Notes under the pieces: generated by a model
Database searches by the model: none
What the model saw: the letters and a program-made list of their open reading frames with translations, nothing else
What the model was told of the DNA's origin: nothing
Shown here: positions 56,107-64,000 of the stretch, in pieces
Layout: the number at the start of each line of letters is the position of its first letter
Numbering within the stretch: position 1 is the first letter of the stretch
Origin: Escherichia coli DSM 30083 = JCM 1649 = ATCC 11775
GTDB taxonomy: Bacteria; Pseudomonadota; Gammaproteobacteria; Enterobacterales; Enterobacteriaceae
Length of the DNA: 64,000 nucleotides
Reading direction: 5' to 3'
Assembly (NCBI RefSeq): GCF_003697165.2
Contig: NZ_CP033092.2
Span: 4,402,001-4,466,000, forward strand
Program-made: the position numbers and the translations under genes

Positions 56107-56991
56107 ATGGATATCAGAACGCTGCGTTATTTTGTCGAAGTCGTGCGCCAGCAAAGCTTCACCCGCGCAGCGGAGAAGTTGTTTGTCACCCAACCAACTA
56201 TCAGCAAGATGCTGAAGAATCTCGAAGATGAGCTGAACTGTATATTGTTGATCCGCGATGGTCGTCGGCTGCTTCTCACTGATACTGGTCGCGTCGTATT
56301 TGAGCGCGGGCTGGCTTTACTGGCTGAGTTTCGGCAACTGGAAGCTGAGCTTAGCGATATCAATCAGCTTAAAACCGGCGTTTTGCGGCTGGGAATCCCG
56401 CCGATGGTTGGGATGTTGATGGCCGGGCCGATTGGCCTTTTTCGCCAGCGTTACCCCGGCGTAGAATTGAAAATTTCGGAGTTTGGTGGTCTGACGGTAC
56501 AACAAGCGGTGATGAACGGTGAACTGGATATGGCACTGACAGCCCTGCCAGTAGAAGAAAGCGGCCTGACAACGTTATCGCTGTTTAGTCATCCACTATG
56601 TGTACTGACGCCACATTCAGGTAAATGGCTTGAATGTGATGCCGTCTCACCGGAGACATTGGCGGAACATCCTCTACTTATCTATAACGAAGATTTTGCC
56701 TTAAGTAAGCAATTGATGAAGTTATTCGATGAACATGGCGTTAAGCCGAGAATTGCAGTTCGCAGCGGGCAATGGGATTTTCTCGCCGCGATGGTTCAGG
56801 CCGGTGTCGGAATAGCCATATTGCCGGAACCCATTTGCCAGCGATTAGATAAAAACACCTTAAAATGGCTACCGCTGGAAAGCGAACTAAGCTGGAAATT
56901 AGGAATGATTTGGCGTGAGGGCGTTTACCTTTCCCACTCTGCCCACGCGTGGCTGAGCTGTTGTGAAGGATACTGGTTAACGCCAGAGTAA
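56107..56991 (+). CDS. LysR-type regulator of the cidAB-like genes (CidR-like)
   Basis: 294 residues. N-terminal winged HTH (MDIRTLRYFVEVVRQQSFTRAAEKLFVTQPTISKMLKNLEDEL, about residues 1-60) and the effector domain (about 90-290: LRLGIPPMVGMLMAGPIGLFRQRYPGVELKISEFGG, GELDMALTALPVEESGL, AAMVQAGVGIAILPEP). Related to CidR, which activates cidAB in response to acetate or other weak acids. Its position beside acs-actP fits an acid/acetate signal, but the effector is inferred. Divergent from the CidA-like gene. Confidence 0.87.
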   Translation: MDIRTLRYFVEVVRQQSFTRAAEKLFVTQPTISKMLKNLEDELNCILLIRDGRRLLLTDTGRVVFERGLALLAEFRQLEAELSDINQLKTGVLRLGIPPMVGMLMAGPIGLFRQRYPGVELKISEFGGLTVQQAVMNGELDMALTALPVEESGLTTLSLFSHPLCVLTPHSGKWLECDAVSPETLAEHPLLIYNEDFALSKQLMKLFDEHGVKPRIAVRSGQWDFLAAMVQAGVGIAILPEPICQRLDKNTLKWLPLESELSWKLGMIWREGVYLSHSAHAWLSCCEGYWLTPE

Positions 56992-56995
56992 GTCG

Positions 56996-57019
56996 GGTTG
57001 GCGGGCTCGCCCGCCAACC
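56996..57019. terminator. Shared hairpin between convergent LysR-type gene and yjcE
   Basis: GGTTGGCGGG / CCCGCCAACC is a perfect 10-bp stem with loop CTCG, 4 bases after one stop and 7 bases from the other. No T-tract on either side, but the position fits a bidirectional terminator. Confidence 0.5.
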
Positions 57020-57026
57020 ATGCAGA

Positions 57027-58676
57027 TTACTGATTTTCCTCAATCAGCAACGCTTCAAGCAAATCGAGATCGTGCAGTAATTTTTGCAGCGTTTCGTTAC
57101 TGATCTCCCGCGTGGCGCGCAGGTGGTACAGTTCAGCACGTTCAGAACGCAATGCCGCCAGACGGAAGCGACGCTCCAGGTTCTCTTCCAGGATTGAACT
57201 TTCTACATCATTACGTCCATCGGCGCGACGACGCAGGTTACCAATGACGCGAGAACTAACCTCTGTGAGCAGCTGGTTATCGATATTCTCTTCGGTATCC
57301 GCCGCCAGACGCTCCTCCATTTTCTGGATCGCCACAATCGCCACTTCTGCCGTTGCCGCTCGTGCAATACGTTCCTCTTTCAATTGTTGCGAATGGTCCG
57401 CGACTTCTATGTGTTGTAGCAGAATAGGCAACATCACCACGCCGACAAACAATGAGAAGAGAATGACGCCAGCCGCCAGGAACACCAACTCATAGCGCGC
57501 AGGGAAGACGTTACCATCCGGCAAGAGAAGCGGGATAGAGAGCACACCGGCCAGAGTGATCGCCCCACGCACCCCGGCGAAAGACGCGATCAGGATTTCT
57601 CGTGTAGTCCACGAACCAAACTCCATCGGCTTCTTCTTCAGGAAGCGGTTGCTGAACTTTTTCATCGTCCACAGCCAGCCGAAACGGACCAGCATCAGCG
57701 CCGCATATATCAGAATAATATCGGTAAACAGCATCCAGATTTCGACGTTAGGGTCGATTTCTGCCGCCATCAGCGACGTCTCCAGAATCCCCGGCAACTG
57801 CAGACCTAACAGCAGGAACACCATGCCGTTAAAGACAAATTCCAGCATCGCCCAGGTGCTGTTTGCGCGCAGGCGCATTGCCAGCGGCGCACGGCGCATC
57901 ACACCGGAGCGGGTGATGGTCATCCCGGCGGCAACCGCAGCGAGGATGCCGGAAACGCCAATATGTTCCGCAATCAGATAAGAAGCGAATGGCAGCAAGA
58001 ACAGCAGAACGATCTGCGTCGCGGGTTCATCACCGCCCCAGCGGCTGAGGAATCGCAGCGAGCGACCATACAGCCAGCTCACCACAAAACCGGCGAGAAT
58101 ACCGCCTATTGCCACTTTCATAAATTCGACCGTCGCACCGCCGACGGTGAAGATCATTGTCCCCATCGCCACTGCCACGGCAAACTTCAACGACACCAGG
58201 CCGGAGGCGTCATTCATCAACGCTTCGCCCTGCAAAATGCCCATGATTTTTTTCGGGATGCGCCCCTCGCCAACAATCCCGGAGAGCGCTACAGCATCGG
58301 TCGGAGAAAGCACCGCAGCCAGCGCAAAGGCGGGGATCAGCGGAATGCCCGGCACCACCCAGTAAATAAGGAAGCCAATGCCGACCACGGTGACCACCAC
58401 CAGCGCCAGCGCGAGGCCGAAAATCTCTCGCCCATGTTCGAGAAATTCACGGGTCGGCGTTTTCCAGCCATCAGCGAACAGCAACGGCGGGATAAACAAG
58501 ACTAAAAAGAGTTCAGGATCAAACTCCACATGCAAACCAAACGTCGGCCACGCCAGTAGCGCACCGATGGCGATTTGCATAAGCGGAAGCGGGATCTGAA
58601 AGGGCATGACACGAGTGACCACCCCGGACAGCGAGACCACGAGGGTCATTATCAGTATGGTGAAGAAGATTTCCAT
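57027..58676 (-). CDS. yjcE: YjcE, CPA1-family Na+/H+ antiporter
   Basis: 549-residue cation:proton antiporter of the CPA1 (NhaP/NHE-like) family, about 12 membrane helices followed by a cytoplasmic helical tail of about 130 residues with many Arg/Glu. Conserved core AAVLSPTDAVALSGIVGEGRIPKKIMGILQGEALMNDASGLV contains the paired acidic residues of the ion site; FAGVRGAITLAGVLSIPL is the second half motif. Function is inferred from family, K-12 YjcE is little studied. Confidence 0.92.
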   Translation of the reverse strand: MEIFFTILIMTLVVSLSGVVTRVMPFQIPLPLMQIAIGALLAWPTFGLHVEFDPELFLVLFIPPLLFADGWKTPTREFLEHGREIFGLALALVVVTVVGIGFLIYWVVPGIPLIPAFALAAVLSPTDAVALSGIVGEGRIPKKIMGILQGEALMNDASGLVSLKFAVAVAMGTMIFTVGGATVEFMKVAIGGILAGFVVSWLYGRSLRFLSRWGGDEPATQIVLLFLLPFASYLIAEHIGVSGILAAVAAGMTITRSGVMRRAPLAMRLRANSTWAMLEFVFNGMVFLLLGLQLPGILETSLMAAEIDPNVEIWMLFTDIILIYAALMLVRFGWLWTMKKFSNRFLKKKPMEFGSWTTREILIASFAGVRGAITLAGVLSIPLLLPDGNVFPARYELVFLAAGVILFSLFVGVVMLPILLQHIEVADHSQQLKEERIARAATAEVAIVAIQKMEERLAADTEENIDNQLLTEVSSRVIGNLRRRADGRNDVESSILEENLERRFRLAALRSERAELYHLRATREISNETLQKLLHDLDLLEALLIEENQ

Positions 58677-58781
58677 GCGTTCCCTGTTTGCGATGTTTTT
58701 TATGATCTGAGAAAGGCGTTATGCCTGAATTCTCATTTTTTCAGAATATCGCAAAAGCTCACACAATGTGCGGAGAAAATA

Positions 58782-58809
58782 AAAACGGGCAGCCATTGCC
58801 ACCCGTTTT
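58782..58809 (-). terminator. Intrinsic terminator of ghxP
   Basis: On the minus strand AAAACGGG pairs with CCCGTTTT (8 bp, 12-base loop) and is followed by a T-rich tract TTTTTATTTT. It begins 18 bases after the ghxP stop. Confidence 0.72.
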
Positions 58810-58826
58810 CAGAATCCTATGTAAGA

Positions 58827-60176
58827 TTAGATAGCCCAGCCACCCGCATAGAAGGTCACCAGCGCCACGGCAATAACGACCGTACCGATGTTCAACTTGC
58901 GCCATTCGCCGGAAACCAGACGACCAATCACCAGAGTCGCGAAGCCAATCATGATGCCTGTTACGATGTTACAGGTCAGCACGATGAATACCGCCGTAAC
59001 CAGACCCGCCATCGCATCAACAAAATCAGCAAAGTCGATTTTCGCCACGTTGCTCAGCATCAGCAGGCCAACGTACATCAGCGCCGGAGCCGTTGCGTAC
59101 CCCGGAACGAGGTAAGAGAGCGGAGAGAGGAACAGAATCAGCAGGAACAGCACGCCAACGGTGATAGCCGTCAAACCGGTTTTACCGCCCGCCGCCGTAC
59201 CCGCCGCAGACTCGATGTATACCGCTGCCGGAGCTGCACCCACGAGGCCAGAAAAAACGCTGCTCATGGAGTCGGTGGTCAGTGCTTTCCCGCCGTCGAT
59301 GATCTGCCCATCTTTATCCAGCAGGTTCGCCTGACCGGCGACGGCACGGATAGTTCCGGTGGCATCAAATACTGCCGTCATCACCAGTGCCAGAACACTT
59401 GGCAGGACTACAGGATTCAGCGCACCCATAATGTCCAGGCTGCCAATCAGTGAATTGCCGTTTTCATCGCTCAATGAAGGCATGGCGAAAACGCCGGAGA
59501 AATGGACGTTAGGATCGAAGATCAAACCGACAATTGAGATACCGATAATGGTCAGCAGAATGCCACCAGGGACTTTCAGTTTTTCCAGGCCGATAATCAC
59601 TGCCAGCCCCACCAACGACATCATCACCGGAAAGGTCGTGAAATCCCCCAGCGCGACGGGCAGACCATCAAGTGGGTTTTTAATCACCAGACCGACACCA
59701 TTAGCAGCAATCAGCAGCAGGAACAGACCGATACCAATCCCCGTGCCGTGCGCCACACCGTGCGGCAAGTTGCGCAAAATCCAGCTACGGATACCCGTGG
59801 CAGAAATTACCGTAAACAGCACCCCCATCAGGAACACGGCACCCAGCGCGACAGGTACGCTAATATGTTGCCCCAGCACCAGACTGAATGCGGTAAACGC
59901 CGTCAGAGAGATGGCGCAACCAATCGCCAACGGCAGATTAGCCCACAGACCCATCACGATAGAACCGAGTCCGGCAACCAGACAGGTTGCAACGAAAACT
60001 GCCGCAGGCGGGAAGCCCGCTTTACCCAGCATGCCTGGAACGACGATAACCGAGTAGACCATCGCCAGAAACGTTGTTAACCCGGCAACCACTTCCTGAC
60101 GGACAGTGCTTCCACGTTGTGAAATTTTAAACCAGGCGTCGAGTGAACCGCCGGTACGCGCTGATGGCGTAGACAT
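58827..60176 (-). CDS. ghxP: GhxP (YjcD), guanine/hypoxanthine permease
   Basis: 449-residue purine permease of the AzgA-type NCS2 group. About 13-14 helices. Family landmarks are RQEVVAGLTTFLAMVYSVIVVPGML, TGIRSWILRNLPHGVAHGTGIGIGLFLLLI (NCS2 signature region), DTTGTIRAVAGQANL-type segment (DATGTIRAVAGQANLL) and YIESAAGTAAGGKTGLTAI. It imports guanine and hypoxanthine. Monocistronic. Four PurR-like sequences lie upstream. Confidence 0.94.
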   Translation of the reverse strand: MSTPSARTGGSLDAWFKISQRGSTVRQEVVAGLTTFLAMVYSVIVVPGMLGKAGFPPAAVFVATCLVAGLGSIVMGLWANLPLAIGCAISLTAFTAFSLVLGQHISVPVALGAVFLMGVLFTVISATGIRSWILRNLPHGVAHGTGIGIGLFLLLIAANGVGLVIKNPLDGLPVALGDFTTFPVMMSLVGLAVIIGLEKLKVPGGILLTIIGISIVGLIFDPNVHFSGVFAMPSLSDENGNSLIGSLDIMGALNPVVLPSVLALVMTAVFDATGTIRAVAGQANLLDKDGQIIDGGKALTTDSMSSVFSGLVGAAPAAVYIESAAGTAAGGKTGLTAITVGVLFLLILFLSPLSYLVPGYATAPALMYVGLLMLSNVAKIDFADFVDAMAGLVTAVFIVLTCNIVTGIMIGFATLVIGRLVSGEWRKLNIGTVVIAVALVTFYAGGWAI

Positions 60177-60235
60177 AAGAAAACATCCCCTGAGAGTTTA
60201 ATTTTCGTCAAGATGCGTGGCGGACAATCCCCTGC

Positions 60236-60448
60236 CAGCGAAACGTTATCTTCCTGCTCCAGGTTTGCGACAATTTGCTGCGTCGCAAAAAAAGCAAACG
60301 TTTAGCTCCGCGCATACAAAACGGGTGGTAAAAAAAGCAAACGATTATCCGGCGATCATAGCGGCTTTTTCAACCGAAGTTTGCTGCTTTTTTCTCTTTT
60401 ATTGTCTTGACGATGAAAAACCAGGCAATTGATGCGCAAACGTTATCG
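60236..60448 (-). promoter_or_regulatory. Four PurR-like boxes upstream of ghxP
   Basis: Sequences related to the PurR consensus (ACGCAAACGTTTTCGT, core CAAACG) occur near 60236 (AGCGAAACGTTATCTT), 60293 (AGCAAACGTTTAGCT), 60335 (AAGCAAACGATTATCC) and 60433 (TGCGCAAACGTTATCG). The last is the closest to consensus. PurR control of ghxP is known in K-12; multiple sites suggest cooperative or looping repression. Confidence 0.55.
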
Positions 60449-60589
60449 TCGATGCGCAAGATTGCAGCGTTATCGAGCCGTATACCGTTCAGGATTGCGA
60501 TAAAAAATCGTCTGAGATGACAAAAATATTGCGGCTAAAAAGTGTACTTTTACACTGGCGAAGAAACGCCGGTAACATACAATTAAAGC

Positions 60590-60732
60590 ATCAACACCAA
60601 CCGGAACCTCCACCACGTGCTCGAATGAGGTGTGTTGACGTCGGGGGAAACCCTCCTGTGTACCAGCGGGATAGAGAGAAAGACAAAGACCGGAAAACAA
60701 ACTAAAGCGCCCTTGTGGCGCTTTAGTTTTGT
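60590..60732 (+). ncRNA. sraL: SraL (RyjA) small RNA
   Basis: About 143 nt between ghxP and soxR, opposite to both. A TACAAT -10 box (60578-60583) with C before it fits a sigma-S promoter, and the transcript (start about 60590, AUCAACACCAACCGG) ends in a strong terminator. This matches my recollection of SraL, which in Salmonella represses tig (trigger factor) mRNA. Exact ends are estimated. The last bases overlap the soxR 3' end antisense. Confidence 0.78.
60699..60732. terminator. SraL terminator overlapping the end of soxR
   Basis: AAACTAAAGCGCC / GGCGCTTTAGTTT, a perfect 13-bp stem with 5-base loop, then TTTTG on the plus strand. The soxR TAA (60725-60723) lies in the right arm; the left arm can also end the minus-strand soxR transcript. 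Confidence 0.88.
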
Positions 60733-61187
60733 TCATCTTCCAGTAAGCGTGCGCCGGTACCTTCTTCTCCTAATCGGTCGCCCGGGTTACGCAACGGGCA
60801 ATCACTGCGCGAAAGGCAGCCACAACCAATACATCCATCCAGTTCGTCACGCAGCGCCACTAAGGTATGAATGCGCCGATCCAACTCTTCTCGCCATTGG
60901 GACGAAAGCTGTTTCCACTCTTTCGCACTTAACGTATGCCCTTCTGGCAACACGCCAAACGCTTCACGAATGGTTGCGAGCGGAATGCCAATACGCTGAG
61001 CAATTTTGATAATTGCGACATATCGCAACACATCACGTTTATATCGCCGCTGATTGCCGCTATTACGGATACTGGTAATCAACCCTTTGCTTTCATAGAA
61101 ATGCAGCGCCGATACCGCCACACCGCTGCGTTTCGCCACTTCGCCGGGGGTTAGCAGCGCTTTAATGCGGGGTAATTTCTTTTCCAT
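60723..61187 (-). CDS. soxR: SoxR, [2Fe-2S] redox-sensing regulator
   Basis: 154-residue MerR-family activator that is switched on by oxidation of its [2Fe-2S] cluster and turns on soxS. N-terminal HTH (LLTPGEVAKRSGVAVSALHFYESKGLI), a dimerisation helix, and the cluster motif CIGCGCLSRSDC (Cys near 119, 122, 124 and 130). It is divergent from soxS; its operator (61199-61216) sits between the two genes. The soxR promoter lies inside the soxS region. Confidence 0.97.
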   Translation of the reverse strand: MEKKLPRIKALLTPGEVAKRSGVAVSALHFYESKGLITSIRNSGNQRRYKRDVLRYVAIIKIAQRIGIPLATIREAFGVLPEGHTLSAKEWKQLSSQWREELDRRIHTLVALRDELDGCIGCGCLSRSDCPLRNPGDRLGEEGTGARLLEDEQN

Positions 61188-61194
61188 AAATCGC

Positions 61195-61225
61195 TTTACC
61201 TCAAGTTAACTTGAGGAATTATACT
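61195..61225 (+). promoter_or_regulatory. soxS promoter with SoxR operator
   Basis: The -35 TTTACC (61195-61200) and -10 TATACT (61220-61225) are separated by 19 bp, the over-long spacing of MerR-type promoters. A perfect 18-bp palindrome CCTCAAGTTAACTTGAGG (61199-61216) is the SoxR site in the spacer. Confidence 0.92.
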
Positions 61226-61272
61226 CCCCAACAGATGAATTAACGAACTGAACACTGAAAAGAGGCAGATTT

Positions 61273-61596
61273 ATGTCCCATCAGAAAATTATTCAGGATC
61301 TTATCGCATGGATTGACGAGCATATTGACCAGCCGCTTAACATTGATGTCGTCGCAAAAAAATCTGGCTATTCAAAGTGGTACTTGCAACGGATGTTCCG
61401 CACGGTGACGCATCAGACGCTTGGCGATTACATTCGCCAGCGCCGTCTGTTACTGGCCGCCGTTGAGTTGCGCACCACCGAGCGTCCGATTTTTGATATC
61501 GCAATGGACCTGGGTTATGTCTCTCAGCAGACCTTCTCCCGCGTTTTCCGTCGGCAGTTTGATCGCACTCCCAGCGATTATCGCCACCGCCTGTAG
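61273..61596 (+). CDS. soxS: SoxS, AraC-family superoxide response activator
   Basis: 107-residue two-HTH AraC/XylS activator without effector domain, controlling the superoxide and antibiotic regulon. First HTH about residues 22-45 (NIDVVAKKSGYSKWYLQRMF), second about 73-96 (IFDIAMDLGYVSQQTFSRVFRRQF). Made only when SoxR is oxidised. The stop is 2 bases from the stop of convergent pdeC. Confidence 0.97.
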   Translation: MSHQKIIQDLIAWIDEHIDQPLNIDVVAKKSGYSKWYLQRMFRTVTHQTLGDYIRQRRLLLAAVELRTTERPIFDIAMDLGYVSQQTFSRVFRRQFDRTPSDYRHRL

Positions 61597-61598
61597 TT

Positions 61599-63185
61599 TT
61601 ATTGCCCGCGCGTTAACTCCCGCGCGGGTAATTGCTCCATCCATTGCATAAACACCTGCGGCGGCATCGCCTTCGCGAAGAACCATCCCTGGCAATAGCG
61701 CACGCCGCGTTTGCGCAGCCAGTTAACCTGCGCCTCAGTTTCGACACCTTCAGCGATCGTTTTTAACCCCAGGCTGTGCGCCAGCTCGATGATGTGTTCC
61801 GCAATCAAATGACTGGTTTTGTGGGTGGTCAGCGTCTCAACAAACGATTTATCGATTTTCAAAATATCGACATTCAATGATTTAAGGTTATGCAAGTTAG
61901 AGTAGCCAATACCAAAATCATCAATTGCCACTTCGTAACCGGCCTTGCGGAAAGCCAGAATAATCGGCGTCATTTTGTCGACATCAAGAAATGCATGTTC
62001 AGTCACTTCAAATTTAATTTGCTGCGGACGCACCGCATGTTGCTCTGTTTTCTGATTGGTTCGCGCTATCAACCGTGAGGTATGAAAATCGGAGGCTGAC
62101 AGGTTAATAGAAACATAGCGATCGGTATGTGTTGCCAGATACGCGCCCAAATCACGGAAGACATTATCAATAACATAATCAGTTACCTGTTCGATCATCC
62201 CCTCCTTTTCTGCCAGCGGAATAAACTCTGCCGGATTCATTACTTGCCCCTGCTCACCAGGCCAACGTAACAACGCTTCAGCGCCGATACATTTTTCTGT
62301 TTTGATATCGATTATTGGCTGGTAATAAAGGCAAAGTTGATGTTTTTCGAGGGCGCGTTGCAATTTGCGTTTGGGAGACAAATAGTTTTGTCGAATACGT
62401 AGCCAGAGTAATAGCAGAACAAGACTCCCCAAAATACCGGCGGGCAACGCAAAAATAAGATGATTATAAAAATGAGTTATAAGACGTTGATATGAAGTCG
62501 CAACAATGGCTGCAATTGGGCGTTTTGTCGAATAAACTGTCGCATATAAATAGCCATTTCGTTGTACGGTTAAATCATTCAAATGAATCAGCGGAGAAAA
62601 CGTTGCTGCCGAGGCCTCGTTGCTTAACGAGAAAAAGGTTTTCGTCACCGTATCATACACTCCCCATTGCAATGTCGGATCATCAGACATCACTTCACTC
62701 CAGAAGAGAGGGTTGATAACCGCCACATAATTTCCCCGCTGCATGTAGGTCATTTTATAGCCAGAGAAAAAAGGCGTATCACGGTAATAATAGATAGAAA
62801 CGTTAGGTTCGCGCTTATAATCGGCCGGTGCAATCGTATAGCCATTTACAGACGCTATCAGCGATGAGCATAAAAAATGGTTATCACGAGCATAAATCAA
62901 TTCATTAATATAAAGATAGCCACGAATAATATTCAACATTCGCTTTTGATGGGCTGGAGTGCAAACTTGCCCCTGATAGCGTTCAGCTGCATCGCTCACT
63001 AAATCTGCCTGACGAATGACCAGCTCAGATTTATCCAACGCCAGCTGAGCAAAGGTTCGGAGCTGATTATTCACTTCTGATTTTGCCCAAAAGAAGGCAA
63101 TCCATAGCGACAGAATGATGGGAAAGAGAACTAAAAAGATAATGCCCGGAAACGCCAGTAATTGGTGTCGTGCACGATGACTCAT
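61599..63185 (-). CDS. pdeC: PdeC (YjcC), CSS-EAL c-di-GMP phosphodiesterase
   Basis: 528 residues from MSHRARHQ. Membrane helix, a periplasmic CSS-type domain (about 40-230, with [14 protein letters not shown] carrying the CSS motif whose redox state is sensed through DsbA/DsbB), a second helix ([20 protein letters not shown]), then a cytoplasmic EAL domain (about 265-520). EAL motif is [10 protein letters not shown]; catalytic residues in [30 protein letters not shown] and KSFVETL are intact, so an active phosphodiesterase is predicted. Convergent with soxS. Confidence 0.95.
61605..61628. terminator. GC-rich hairpin at the soxS/pdeC junction
   Basis: CCCGCGCG / CGCGCGGG (8 bp, 8-base loop) starts 9 bases after the soxS stop and is inside the last codons of pdeC. 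Likely the soxS 3' hairpin. No T-tract on the plus strand. Confidence 0.5.
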
Positions 63186-63613
63186 TGCTATCAATTCCCT
63201 GCCTGTTTATACCCGGTTATTGCAAGGTGAAACCCTGGCTACCGACGTCTTTAGATAAATCTTACGGTATAAATAGCACTTTTGCCTGATATAAAATTGA
63301 GACCTTTTTAATCGTCACCAGGATGACGATAATTCATTGATCTTAAAAATTAATCACCTTCAGGAATGCAGAGGCGGCGGGAAGATATACCCTTAATGCC
63401 GCTGAAAAAACACATAATCTGTACGGCAATAAAAGTCACGGCCTAATCTGGCTAACAAACAACCAATTGTGATATAGTTCACAAAATTCATGAAACAAAC
63501 AGAGTGTTTCATTTTTGTGTTCTGCAAGCCCCGCGATAGCCAGAGTGTATCACGCCTCCCGTGAACAACGCCGCGCTGTCCAGGGCATCAGCTCTTTTCC
63601 GAGGAATTGTTTG
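63186..63613. other. Divergent region pdeC / yjcB
   Basis: 428 bases containing promoters for pdeC (minus) and yjcB (plus). AT-rich around 63240-63500. I could not place confident boxes or any additional gene. The frame before yjcB is open from 63515 but starts with no ribosome-binding site. Confidence 0.45.
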
Positions 63614-63895
63614 ATGGCTACCCTCACCACTGGCGTGGTTCTTCTTCGCTGGCAACTTCTTAGTGCCGTAATGATGTTTCTGGCTAGCACGCTCAACATC
63701 CGTTTTCGTCGGGCTGATTATGTCGGGCTTGCAGTGATCAGCAGCGGTCTGGGCGTAGTTTCCGCCTGCTGGTTCGCAATGGGGTTGCTTGGCATCACAA
63801 TGGCGGATATCACCGCCATCTGGCACAACATCGAGTCGGTGATGATAGAAGAGATGAATCAGACACCGCCACAATGGCCAATGATTTTGACTTGA
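63614..63895 (+). CDS. yjcB: YjcB, small inner-membrane protein
   Basis: 93 residues, K-12 length, with two hydrophobic helices (LLRWQLLSAVMMFLASTLNI and YVGLAVISSGLGVVSACWFAMGLLGI) and a short acidic C-terminus. No recognised domain; function unknown. ATG 63614 preceded by a weak GAGG (63600-63603). A clear terminator follows. Confidence 0.85.
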   Translation: MATLTTGVVLLRWQLLSAVMMFLASTLNIRFRRADYVGLAVISSGLGVVSACWFAMGLLGITMADITAIWHNIESVMIEEMNQTPPQWPMILT

Positions 63896-63900
63896 TATGT

Positions 63901-63930
63901 AGAAGCCTCCATAACGGAGGCTTCTTTTTT
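63901..63930 (+). terminator. Intrinsic terminator of yjcB
   Basis: AGAAGCCTCC / GGAGGCTTCT (10 bp, loop ATAAC) followed by a T-tract, 5 bases after the yjcB stop. Confidence 0.9.
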
Positions 63931-63959
63931 ATGGCTGGCAGATGCTTTAATCATCCACC

Positions 63960-63986
63960 TTAAAACAATATACCCTATTGTTTTAA
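63960..63986. terminator. AT-rich inverted repeat near the right edge
   Basis: TTAAAACAATA / TATTGTTTTAA is a perfect 11-bp stem with loop TACCC. In the K-12 map ssb would end just beyond 64000 on the minus strand, so this may be its 3' hairpin. Context is cut off. Confidence 0.4.
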
Positions 63987-64000
63987 AGACAAATCAGAAC

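Noticed and set aside
58575..59453. 292-residue open frame antisense to yjcE/ghxP
   Set aside because: Spans two convergently unrelated genes on the other strand and has shadow-type composition.

Overview
The window is a chromosomal segment of Escherichia coli or a very close relative. Gene order, protein lengths and recalled protein sequences match the E. coli K-12 stretch from basRS to yjcB (about 93 min on the K-12 map) almost gene for gene. I see no phage, IS element, tRNA, rRNA or CRISPR array. Identifications come from recognising protein sequences and motifs; no database search was run.

Layout. 1-3.2 kb: 3' end of basR, basS, the antisense small protein gene pmrR, and the osmolyte transporter proP. 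3.4-6.6 kb: yjcZ-crfC, a dynamin-like GTPase pair. 6.9-18.8 kb: phnA (yjdM), yjdN and the complete phnCDEFGHIJKLMNOP phosphonate (C-P lyase) operon, interrupted by REP/BIME elements and with an uninterrupted phnE. 18.9-26.2 kb: yjdP, rpiB, and the allose cluster rpiR-alsBACE-alsK, in which alsC carries an in-frame amber codon. 26.4-33.5 kb: the secreted alkyl sulfatase yjcS and the ytcA-mdtNOP efflux operon. 33.6-35.9 kb: selenoprotein gene fdhF with its sigma-54 promoter.

36.2-41.3 kb: a five-gene peptide/nickel-type ABC importer (binding protein, two permeases, two ATPases). From memory it is absent from K-12, where fdhF and yjcO are neighbours. It has a candidate operator upstream and a pair of overlapping hairpins after its first gene. 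41.4-50.3 kb: yjcO, gltP and nrfABCDEFG (formate-dependent nitrite reduction). 50.6-54.9 kb: acs-yjcH-actP (acetate scavenging), with a tandem BIME between acs and yjcH. 54.9-57.0 kb: a CidA/CidB-type pair with a divergent LysR regulator, where K-12 (from memory) has yjcF. 57.0-64 kb: yjcE, ghxP with four PurR-like boxes, sRNA SraL (RyjA), soxR/soxS, pdeC and yjcB; the ssb gene is expected just beyond the right edge.

Themes: scavenging of phosphonates, allose, acetate and sulfate esters; anaerobic formate/nitrite metabolism (fdhF, nrf); envelope and redox stress (basRS, soxRS). The strain-variable parts most worth follow-up are the ABC importer, the cid-like locus and the broken alsC.
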